Below are positions 57,790 to 64,000 of a stretch of 64,000 bases of DNA, piece by piece. The notes beneath the pieces were generated by a model. The model worked only from the letters and a program-made list of their open reading frames with translations. It had not been told where the DNA came from and did not search any database. The translations under genes and the position numbers were made by a program. This DNA comes from Isoptericola halotolerans (lineage in GTDB: Bacteria > Actinomycetota > Actinomycetes > Actinomycetales > Cellulomonadaceae): assembly GCF_013149785.1 (NCBI RefSeq), contig NZ_JABEZU010000005.1, positions 62,001-126,000 of the forward strand, read 5' to 3'. The first letter of the stretch is position 1; every line of letters starts with the position of its first letter.

Positions 57790-58623
57790 ATGGCGTCCAC
57801 CGAGCCCATCCTGATCCCTCCTCCTGCCGTCAGCGGACCCGCCCCGTTCATCGACACCGACCGGCATCCCGCGGTCCGACGCGTCGCGGACGTCCTGCGT
57901 TCCCGCGCACCCGTCCCCCGCACGATCGTCATCGACGACGCCGAGTGCATCGAGCAGGCCGTCGCAGCCGGCGTCAGGATCGAGGCGATCTACGCGACGC
58001 CCGACCGTGCGGCACGGGCGGAAGGTCTCCACGCGGGGGTGCCCCGGGCCGACCGGTTCACGGTCGGCGAGGATGTCCTGCGTCCGCTCTTGTCACGCGA
58101 CAAGGCCTCGCGTCTGCTGGCTCTCGCGCGGGCGCCGAGACCCTCCTCCTGGGGTGAGGTCGCCGCTGCTCGTGGCGACGTGCTGGTGCTCGACGGGGTC
58201 CGGATCACGGGGAACGTCGGGGCGATCGTCCGCAGTGCGTGCGCCTTCGGCGCGGCCGCTGTGGTGCTGATCGACAGCGGGCTGCGCAGTGCCTACGACC
58301 GTCGCGTGATCCGCGCTAGCCGTGGCCTGGTGTTCGCGATGCCGGTGCTGTTGGCCGACCAGGGTGAGCTCGTGGAGTTCCTGCGGTCGGCAGACGTGCT
58401 GCTCGCGAGCCTGGCCGCGGACGCCGAGGAGCCTCTGGAAGGCATCGGGCGGCACCCCGACCGGATGGCGATCCTCCTGGGGTCGGAGCGGCGTGGCTCC
58501 TCCAGCTCGCTCGAGGCGCTCGCAGACCGCCGTTACGCGGTCTCGATGGCGCCCGGTATGGACTCGTTGAACGTGTCGGTCGCCGCGGCGCTCGCCTTGT
58601 ATGAGCGCCGCCGGAAGCCCTGA
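57790..58623 (+). CDS. tsnR: TsnR-like 23S rRNA 2'-O-methyltransferase (thiostrepton-resistance type)
   Basis: A 277-residue SPOUT methyltransferase with the full Tsr/Nhr layout: an N-terminal RNA-binding domain (about residues 20-110) and a C-terminal knot with NVGAIVRSACAFGA, SRGLVFAMPVLL, ILLGSERRG and SLNVSVAAALALYE. The linker ARAPRPSSWGEVAAARGDVL closely follows that of the thiostrepton/nosiheptide enzymes, which methylate A1067 of 23S rRNA. The upstream TipA-like gene strengthens the call. GTG codons at 57769 and 57784 are alternative starts. Confidence 0.82.
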   Translation: MASTEPILIPPPAVSGPAPFIDTDRHPAVRRVADVLRSRAPVPRTIVIDDAECIEQAVAAGVRIEAIYATPDRAARAEGLHAGVPRADRFTVGEDVLRPLLSRDKASRLLALARAPRPSSWGEVAAARGDVLVLDGVRITGNVGAIVRSACAFGAAAVVLIDSGLRSAYDRRVIRASRGLVFAMPVLLADQGELVEFLRSADVLLASLAADAEEPLEGIGRHPDRMAILLGSERRGSSSSLEALADRRYAVSMAPGMDSLNVSVAAALALYERRRKP

Positions 58624-58651
58624 CGAGCCCGGTGCGTGACCTGGTCGTCCG

Positions 58652-59197
58652 TCATGCGTCGTCGGCGCCGAGGCTCCAGTCCACCAGGGCAGCGACCGAG
58701 GCCTCGTCGAGCCCTGCGGCTCCCGACTGTCGCAAGGCGTACTCGCCGAGGAGCGTGCGGTAGACGACGGCTGCCCGACGGCGGGGGTCCGGTGACCCGG
58801 CATCCTCGAGCAGCCGGGTGAGGTAGTCGGTGCGGGCGGCGTCGACGGCGCCGGCCGCGGTGCGCGCCCGCTCGTCCCGGGCGGCCCACGCGCGGACCCC
58901 GACGTCGAACCCGCGGTCGGCGTGGTGGAAGGACCGGCGCAGGAGCTCTCGGAGCCGGGCCTCGGGCTCGGTCCCGGTGTCCTCCACCGCGGCGATGACA
59001 CCGGCGACACCCGCTCGCTGCCAGTGGTCGAGCACCGCCTCGAGCAGCGCGTCCCGGTTGGCGAAGTGCCAGTAGAAGCTCCCCTTGGACACGCCGAGGT
59101 CGGTCGCCAGGGGTTCGACGCGCACGCCGTCGACCCCGTCGGTGGCGAGCCGGCGTGCGGCGGCGCGGATCCAGTCGGAGGCGGAGAGCGAAGCCAT
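58652..59197 (-). CDS. TetR-family regulator
   Basis: A 181-residue repressor with HTH residues 5-50 (VRVEPLATDLGVSKGSFYWHF) and a helical ligand domain. It is divergent from a DUF3995 membrane gene, with two identical 18-bp palindromes between them, so it represses that gene and itself. TATGGT lies six bases before the ATG at 59197 and overlaps one palindrome. Confidence 0.9.
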   Translation of the reverse strand: MASLSASDWIRAAARRLATDGVDGVRVEPLATDLGVSKGSFYWHFANRDALLEAVLDHWQRAGVAGVIAAVEDTGTEPEARLRELLRRSFHHADRGFDVGVRAWAARDERARTAAGAVDAARTDYLTRLLEDAGSPDPRRRAAVVYRTLLGEYALRQSGAAGLDEASVAALVDWSLGADDA

Positions 59198-59203
59198 CCC
59201 TTG

Positions 59204-59209
59204 ACCATA
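59204..59209 (-). promoter_or_regulatory. Leaderless -10 hexamer TATGGT for the TetR gene
   Basis: On the minus strand TATGGT ends six bases before the ATG at 59197 and lies inside the first palindrome, so repressor binding would block it. Confidence 0.5.
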
Positions 59210-59249
59210 CGCCACCGTATGGATAGCGTGGCCATACGCCACCGTATGG
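59205..59249. promoter_or_regulatory. Twin 18-bp palindromic operators
   Basis: CCATACGCCACCGTATGG occurs at 59205-59222 and 59232-59249, each a CCATACG/CGTATGG dyad. The centres are 27 bases apart. The right copy overlaps the ribosome site of the DUF3995 gene. Confidence 0.8.
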
Positions 59250-59256
59250 AGGAAAG

Positions 59257-60021
59257 ATGCTGCTCACCGCTGCTGTGCTGCTGATCGTCGTCGGGGTGCT
59301 GCACTCCGTCCTCGGCGAGCTGTTCGTCCTGCGGCCGCTCCTGGCCGCGCCCGGCTGGCGCGTCCGGCTGCCACGTCGGCACGCGGAGGGACTGCTGCGC
59401 GGTGCGTGGCACCTGACCTCGATCGCCTGGTGGGCAGCGGCCGGCGTGCTGCTCGGCGGGTCCGCGCCGGTCGTCGTCGGCGTCATGTGCCTGGCCTCCG
59501 CGGCGCTGTTCTTCGCGATCGTCCGCTGGCACCTGGCCTGGCCGCTGTTCACCGCTGCCGGTCTGCTGTCGCTCGCGGCGGTCGGCGCCGTGCCGGCAAC
59601 GGTCTGGTGGCTGCTGGCCGGGCTCGCGGTCCTGGCGGCGACGGTCGCCGCCGGGTTCCACGTCGCCTGGGCCACCGGGGCCACCCTGGGCGCCGCCGAC
59701 GTGCTCCCGCAGCGAGCGGGCTCCCGCGAGCGGCTCGCCGAGCCCGGCCCGCTGCCCACGCTCGCGGTCGCCGCGGCGCTGTCGGTCTACGTGGTGGTGG
59801 TCCTCGCGCTCGTTCTCGGGGCCGACGGCTGGTGGTGGACCTGGTGCGGCGTCGCGGCGCTGGCGATCCTCCTCGCACGCGTCGTCGGCGAGGGGCGCTA
59901 CGTCGGCGTCCTCAAGCGCGTCCGCGACACGGGCTTCGCCCGCGCCGACGACCGACGCTGGACGCCCGCCGTCGCCCTGCTGGCGACCGGAATGGGGGCG
60001 TCGCTGGCGCTCGGGGCCTAG
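59257..60021 (+). CDS. Multi-pass membrane protein with C-terminal DUF3995 domain
   Basis: A 254-residue protein with about seven hydrophobic segments. The N-terminal half has LHSVLGELFVLRPLL and LRGAWHLTSIAWWAA, a pattern also found in stand-alone small membrane proteins. The C-terminal half, with GDGRYVGVLKR-like EGRYVGVLKRVRDTGFARAD, is DUF3995. It therefore looks like a fusion of two small membrane families. It is controlled by the divergent TetR gene; the function is unknown. Confidence 0.75.
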   Translation: MLLTAAVLLIVVGVLHSVLGELFVLRPLLAAPGWRVRLPRRHAEGLLRGAWHLTSIAWWAAAGVLLGGSAPVVVGVMCLASAALFFAIVRWHLAWPLFTAAGLLSLAAVGAVPATVWWLLAGLAVLAATVAAGFHVAWATGATLGAADVLPQRAGSRERLAEPGPLPTLAVAAALSVYVVVVLALVLGADGWWWTWCGVAALAILLARVVGEGRYVGVLKRVRDTGFARADDRRWTPAVALLATGMGASLALGA

Positions 60022-60040
60022 ACCGCGCAGCCGGCAGGCC

Positions 60041-60505
60041 TTACGGGAGGAGTCCGGCCACCAGCGCGTCGACGACCTCGTCGGTCGGGGTGTCCGGATC
60101 GATGGGCGAGACGAGGCGGTCCAGCACGAGACCTTCGATCGCATAGTGGAAGAGCGCGATCTCGCGGCGGCCTCCGGGAAGCCCCGCTGCCTCGTTGAAC
60201 GCGATGACGGCATCGAGGTCGGCTCGCTGCCAGTCGCCGAGCAGCCGAGCCAGCTCAGGGCGTCGGGCGGCCTCGAGGCGCAGCTCGTAGAGAGCGAGGG
60301 TCACCTCGCGCTGGGCTGTCAGCCGGCGCACGATGTCCCGGAGGTAGGCGGCGAAGAGCTCGCGGCTCGGCTGTGCGCCCGCTCTCGCCGCGAGGTCTGC
60401 TGGTGTCGGTGCGAGCCGCGTACCGATGCGCTCGAACAGTCCGGTGATGAGCGACTCCCGGTTGCGGAAGTAGTTCGTCGTGCAGATGTCGTGATTGGGG
60501 AACCC
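60041..60505 (-). pseudogene. 5'-truncated TetR-family regulator
   Basis: The minus-strand frame encodes the end of a TetR HTH (TTNYFRNRESLITGLFERIG) and a complete-looking ligand domain (FAAYLRDIVRRLTA, ALYELRLEAARRPELARLL, FHYAIEGLVLDRLV). The first 30-40 residues, including most of the HTH, are missing: upstream, the frame runs straight into the start of a divergent reductase gene. No suitable start codon exists, so it is probably a remnant. Confidence 0.65.
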
Positions 60506-61078
60506 GTGCGTGAGCTGACCTACTTCGTCGCTGTCAGCACGGACGGATTCATCGCAGGTCCTTCCGACGAGTTCGACAGGTTCCTCGTCGACGGCGATCA
60601 CGCCGCCGGGATCTGGCACAGGTACCGCGGCACGGCGCCCACCGAGCTCGCGGAGGCGGCGGGCCTCGCGGTCGACGACGGGCCCTTCGACACGGTCCTG
60701 ATGGGCTGGAACACCTACGCGGTCGGGCTCCCGGCCCTCCCGAACCCCTATCGGCACCTGCGCCAGATCGTGTTCACCCGCGAGCACGAGGCCCCGCAAG
60801 GAGCCGAGGGAGTCGAGTTCACCGATCGCGATCCCGTCGAGGTCGTGCGTGAGCTGAAGGCCGAGGACGGCGCCGGCATCTGGCTCTGCGGCGGCGGCGG
60901 CCTCGCCGCGGCGCTCGCCGACGAGATCGACCGCCTCGCGCTCAAGCTCAACCCGGTGCTCTTCGGTGACGGCGTCCGCCTCTTCGGTGACCTGCCCTAC
61001 CGCCCGACGGCGCTGCGGCCGCTGGCGATCACGCCGTACGAGTCCGGCGTGGTGCTCGCCGAGTACACGCGGGGCTGA
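60506..61078 (+). CDS. Dihydrofolate reductase-family (RibD C-terminal-like) protein
   Basis: A 190-residue protein of the RibD_C/DHFR-like family: TYFVAVSTDGFIAGPSDEFD at the N-terminus, MGWNTYAVGLP, and IWLCGGGGLAAAL in the NADPH site. These stand-alone proteins are usually of unknown substrate. The GTG at 60506 has GGGG upstream; a GTG at 60491 is an alternative. It is divergent from a broken TetR gene that probably once regulated it. Confidence 0.87.
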   Translation: MRELTYFVAVSTDGFIAGPSDEFDRFLVDGDHAAGIWHRYRGTAPTELAEAAGLAVDDGPFDTVLMGWNTYAVGLPALPNPYRHLRQIVFTREHEAPQGAEGVEFTDRDPVEVVRELKAEDGAGIWLCGGGGLAAALADEIDRLALKLNPVLFGDGVRLFGDLPYRPTALRPLAITPYESGVVLAEYTRG

Positions 61079-61082
61079 ACAT

Positions 61083-61099
61083 CGAGCGGCGGCCGCTCG
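61083..61099 (+). terminator. Hairpin after the reductase gene
   Basis: CGAGCGG (61083-61089), CGG and CCGCTCG (61093-61099) form a 7-bp stem five bases after the stop. It has no T-tract. Confidence 0.5.
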
Positions 61100-61159
61100 C
61101 CGCGCACGACACCTCTAGGATCGGTCGTCGAGCCACGTACCGACCGAGAAGGAGCACCC

Positions 61160-61444
61160 GTGCTGGACGTCGCCGACCTCAGCTCTGCCGTCACGTTCGT
61201 CGGGCCGGTCGCGGCGTCGTTCCTCACGACCCGCTACTGGACGGCGCACGAGGAGAAGGACCCCCGCCGGTTCGCGTGGTTCACGCTCTACGTCGCCGTG
61301 GTGCTGGTCCTGCTCCTCGTGGTGCTGGGGACCACCGAGCCCGACGGCCGGCTGCAGGCGGTCGGGTTCTTCTTCCTCGTGACCATCGCGGCGACCGCGC
61401 TGCAGGAGCGCCGCCACCTGCGCCAGCAGCAGCGCGGCCGGTGA
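61160..61444 (+). CDS. Small membrane protein (94 aa), unknown
   Basis: A 94-residue protein with an N-terminal amphipathic region, two transmembrane helices (about residues 40-58 and 65-80) and a very basic tail (RRHLRQQQRGR). AAGGAG lies seven bases before the GTG, and TAGGAT near 61116 could be the -10. No family is recognised. Confidence 0.65.
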   Translation: MLDVADLSSAVTFVGPVAASFLTTRYWTAHEEKDPRRFAWFTLYVAVVLVLLLVVLGTTEPDGRLQAVGFFFLVTIAATALQERRHLRQQQRGR

Positions 61445-61459
61445 GGCGGGCCGGGCTGC

Positions 61460-62404
61460 TCAGCGGGCGACGACGGCCTGGAGCTCCGCCGCGCCGCCGG
61501 ACAGCCATCGGCGCACCTGCGCGGTGACGAAGGCCGCCGCCCCCTGTGGCCGACCGCCGGCGACGTGCGGGGTGAGGATCAGACCGGGGGCGTCCCAGAG
61601 CTCGGAGTCGGCGGGCAGCGGCTCCGTGGCGGTGACGTCCAGGGCGGCGCCGGCCAGGGCGCCGGACCGCAGTGCGGCCACCAGCGCCGGCTCGTCCACG
61701 GTGGCGCCCCGTCCCACGTTGACGAACCGGGCGTGGGCCGGCAGGAGGGACAGCACGGACGCGTCGAGCGCCTTGTCGGTCTCCGGCGTCGCAGGCAGCA
61801 GGGAGACGAGCACGTCCGCCGTCGGCAGCACCTCGGCCAGCCGGTCGCGGGAGACCACGGGGTGTCCGTGGCGCTCGCCGTCCGAGGACGCCACCCCCGT
61901 CACCCGCGCACCGAGCGCGGTGAGCAGCGGAGCCAGCTCCGCGGCGATCGAGCCGAACCCCCACACGACCACGTGCGCACCGTGCAGCGTGAACTCGGAC
62001 TCCGAGCGTGCCTGCTCGCGCCCCAGGTCGCCGTCCCACGTGCGGCGGCGCTGCGCGTCCATGGTCCGGTCCAGCCGGCGCACGGACGCGAGGAGGAGGG
62101 CGAGCGTGTGCTCGGCGACCGTGGCGTCGTGCAGCCCTCTGCCCGAGGTGATCACCACCTCGGGTGCGAAGCCTGTGGCGAGCGCCTGGTCCGGTCCGGC
62201 GTTGAGGGTCTGGACCCAGCGCAGCCGGGACAGCCGGCGGGCCGCGTCGTCCATCACCCGCTGCGGGCTCGCCCACGTGACCAGCGCGTCGGCGTCGAGG
62301 TGCTCCTCCGGCACGTTCTCGCGCATCACGTAGGGGGCGACGTCGACCCCCTCGACGTCGATCGTCAGGTCGAACGGGACGTTGCTCGGCACGAGGATCT
62401 TCAT
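61460..62404 (-). CDS. D-2-hydroxyacid dehydrogenase
   Basis: A 314-residue NAD-dependent dehydrogenase. The dinucleotide fold has VVWGFGSIAAELA, the substrate Arg is in VNVGRGATVDE, the Glu in DVTATEPLPADS and the catalytic His in LTPHVAG. It resembles the GhrA/GhrB-like group. The substrate is not predictable. The ATG at 62404 follows TAGCGT by seven bases. Confidence 0.9.
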   Translation of the reverse strand: MKILVPSNVPFDLTIDVEGVDVAPYVMRENVPEEHLDADALVTWASPQRVMDDAARRLSRLRWVQTLNAGPDQALATGFAPEVVITSGRGLHDATVAEHTLALLLASVRRLDRTMDAQRRRTWDGDLGREQARSESEFTLHGAHVVVWGFGSIAAELAPLLTALGARVTGVASSDGERHGHPVVSRDRLAEVLPTADVLVSLLPATPETDKALDASVLSLLPAHARFVNVGRGATVDEPALVAALRSGALAGAALDVTATEPLPADSELWDAPGLILTPHVAGGRPQGAAAFVTAQVRRWLSGGAAELQAVVAR

Positions 62405-62411
62405 GTCTCGG

Positions 62412-62417
62412 ACGCTA
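62412..62417 (-). promoter_or_regulatory. Leaderless -10 hexamer TAGCGT for the dehydrogenase
   Basis: On the minus strand TAGCGT ends seven bases before the ATG at 62404. Confidence 0.5.
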
Positions 62418-62445
62418 CCCGAGTCCTCGTGCCACGATGTGCCGC

Positions 62446-64000
62446 ATGAACGCCTCGCACGCCCCGGTCCGGATCGCTGCCCGCTACGACGCCGTGGTCG
62501 TCGGTGGTGGGCACAACGGCCTGACCGCCGCCGCCTACCTCGCGCGGGCCGGCCGGTCCGTCCTGGTGCTCGAACGGCTCGACCACGTCGGCGGGGCCGC
62601 GGTCTCGGCCCCGGTCTTCGACGGCGTCGACGCGCGGCTCTCGCGGTACTCCTACCTGGTCTCCCTCATGCCGCGGCAGGTGGTCGACGAGCTCGGCCTG
62701 CGCCTGACGCTGCGGCGCCGGCGCTTCTCCTCCTACACCCCGGTCGGCGACGGCGGGCTGCTGGTCGACAACGGCTCCGACGACGCCACGCGCGCCTCGT
62801 TCGAGACCCTGGGTGCGGGCCGCGACCACGAGGCCTGGCAGGCGTTCTCCGCCCGGGTGGGCCGGCTGGCGCAGCGGCTGTTCCCCACCGTCACCGCCCC
62901 GCTCGTCTCGCGTGAGGAGGCCCGGGCGCTCGTCGACGACGACGAGACCTGGCGCGCCGTCGTCGAGCAGCCGTTGGGCGAGACGCTGCGGGCGACGTTC
63001 GCCTCCGACGTCGTGCGGGGTGTGGCCGCCACGGACGGCCTCATCGGGACCTTCGCGGACCTGGACGACACCGCCCTGCTCCAGAACCGCTGCTACCTCT
63101 ATCACGTGATCGGCGGCGGCACAGGGGACTGGGACGTCCCCGTCGGCGGCATGGGCGCGGTCTCCGGCGCCCTGCACGACGCCGCTCGCGCCGCCGGGGC
63201 GACCGTCGTCACCGGGGCGCAGGTCACCGCCGTCGACCCGGGGACGGCGCGCTCCGACGCCGAGGTGTCCTGGACGGACGCCGACGGCGGCACCCACGCC
63301 GTGCGCGCCGGAGCGGTGGTCAGCGGGGCGGCTCCGTCGACCCTAGACACGCTGCTCGCCGCCGCCGGGGGCTCGCCGTCCGGGCGTGAGACCGCACAGG
63401 CCCCCGAGGGCGCCCAGCTCAAGGTCAACATGCTGCTGCGCCGCCTGCCCCGGCTGCGGGAGGGCATCGACCCCGTGGCGGCCTTCTCCGGGACGTTCCA
63501 CGTCAACGAGTCGTACTCCCAGCTCCAGGCCGCGCACGCCCAGGCGGCCGCCGGCCAGGTCCCCGACCTGCCGCCGTGCGAGATCTACTGCCACTCGCTC
63601 ACCGACGACTCGATCCTGGGCCCGGACCTGCGCGCGGCCGGGGCCCAGACACTCACGCTGTTCGGGCTGCACATGCCGGCGCGGCTCTTCCGCGACGACC
63701 CGGACGGGGCACGGGAGAGGGCGCTCGCGGCCACGCTGCGCTCGCTGGACTCGGTGCTGGCCGAGCCGATCCAGGACATCCTGTGGCGCGGGCCGGACGG
63801 GGCACCCTGCCTGGAGGCGCGCAGCCCCGTGGACCTGGAGGGCAGCGTGGGCCTGCCGGGTGGGCACATCTTCCACCGTGACCTGTCCTGGCCGTGGGCC
63901 GAGCCCGGGACGGCGGAGGCCGGGCCTGCGACCGGTCTGGACGCCCCGGGCACGTGGGGCGTCGAGACCCTCCACCCGCGGGTGCTGGTCGCCGGGGCGG
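62446..64000 (+). CDS. Phytoene dehydrogenase-like FAD oxidoreductase (3' end beyond window)
   Basis: The frame is open from the ATG at 62446 to the window edge (518 codons, no stop). The N-terminal FAD site is YDAVVVGGGHNGLTAAAYLA, followed by VLERLDHVGGAA, as in CrtI/PYROXD2-like amine oxidases. A later segment has GGMGAVSGALHDAAR, the usual second FAD contact. The C-terminus is missing, so the length and last FAD motif cannot be judged. It is divergent from the 2-hydroxyacid dehydrogenase, with only 41 bases between the starts. The substrate is unknown. Confidence 0.88.
   Translation, partial: MNASHAPVRIAARYDAVVVGGGHNGLTAAAYLARAGRSVLVLERLDHVGGAAVSAPVFDGVDARLSRYSYLVSLMPRQVVDELGLRLTLRRRRFSSYTPVGDGGLLVDNGSDDATRASFETLGAGRDHEAWQAFSARVGRLAQRLFPTVTAPLVSREEARALVDDDETWRAVVEQPLGETLRATFASDVVRGVAATDGLIGTFADLDDTALLQNRCYLYHVIGGGTGDWDVPVGGMGAVSGALHDAARAAGATVVTGAQVTAVDPGTARSDAEVSWTDADGGTHAVRAGAVVSGAAPSTLDTLLAAAGGSPSGRETAQAPEGAQLKVNMLLRRLPRLREGIDPVAAFSGTFHVNESYSQLQAAHAQAAAGQVPDLPPCEIYCHSLTDDSILGPDLRAAGAQTLTLFGLHMPARLFRDDPDGARERALAATLRSLDSVLAEPIQDILWRGPDGAPCLEARSPVDLEGSVGLPGGHIFHRDLSWPWAEPGTAEAGPATGLDAPGTWGVETLHPRVLVAGA

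Noticed and set aside
56936-60021. Treating the TipA-like gene, the methyltransferase, TetR and DUF3995 as one four-gene system
   Set aside because: The TetR-DUF3995 pair is divergent and has its own twin operators, so it is regulated separately; only the first two genes share strand and plausible ligand.

Overview
The window is one contiguous piece of a very GC-rich (about 73%) actinobacterial chromosome. Gene order (gltX, leuCD, murA-plsC-gpsA, ddl-thiL, rpmB, DhaL/DegV-type kinase-recG-rsmD-coaD, DUF177-rpmF-rnc-mutM), DUF5129 and DUF6318 proteins, GTG starts and many leaderless promoters point to Micrococcales, probably the Cellulomonas/Promicromonospora group. That placement is inferred from gene content, not from a search. 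There is no rRNA operon, CRISPR array, prophage or insertion sequence.

Layout. 0-5.4 kb: gltX, a HAD hydrolase, a YeiH-type exporter divergent from a LysR regulator, and a methyltransferase. 5.2-5.7 kb: tRNA-Gln and two identical tRNA-Glu genes ending in a strong terminator. 5.7-12.2 kb: a tiny membrane protein with a PH-domain protein, an IclR regulator divergent from leuCD, a GntR/membrane operon under a 32-bp palindrome, and a luciferase-like oxidoreductase. 12.2-24.5 kb: rnhA, lpd, an AbiE toxin-antitoxin pair, a Tudor-like small protein, a SpoIVB-type S55 protease, a DUF5129 membrane protein, a LacI regulator, an AlaDH/PNT-family enzyme, an alpha/beta hydrolase and marP. 24.6-29.2 kb: DUF1877, a scar of two broken genes, then murA-plsC-gpsA-SdpI. 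29.3-42 kb is accessory: secreted and lipoprotein genes, a gamma-synthase/lyase-type PLP enzyme, a TetR-controlled ABC exporter, a PLP decarboxylase with an MFS transporter, DUF4386/TetR, and an acyl-CoA dehydrogenase divergent from an acyl-CoA ligase. 43-57 kb is the conserved ddl to mutM core. 57-64 kb: a TipA-like regulator with a thiostrepton-resistance-type rRNA methyltransferase, TetR/DUF3995, a broken TetR beside a reductase, a 2-hydroxyacid dehydrogenase, and an FAD oxidoreductase cut by the window end.

How the genes fit together. The core genes serve aminoacylation, leucine, peptidoglycan and phospholipid synthesis, repair and RNA processing. GltX lies near tRNA-Gln and tRNA-Glu; actinobacteria usually charge both with this enzyme. 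Several accessory genes are divergent regulator-target pairs whose operators can be read directly: a LysR T-N11-A dyad, IclR dyads, a 32-bp palindrome, triple 13-mers, twin 18-mers and GATAC dyads.

The most interesting system is the adjacent pair at 56.9-58.6 kb. A MerR regulator with a TipAS-like drug-recognition domain sits just upstream of a TsnR-like 23S rRNA 2'-O-methyltransferase. Together they look like a self-contained, thiopeptide-sensing resistance module in an organism with no visible thiopeptide biosynthesis genes here.
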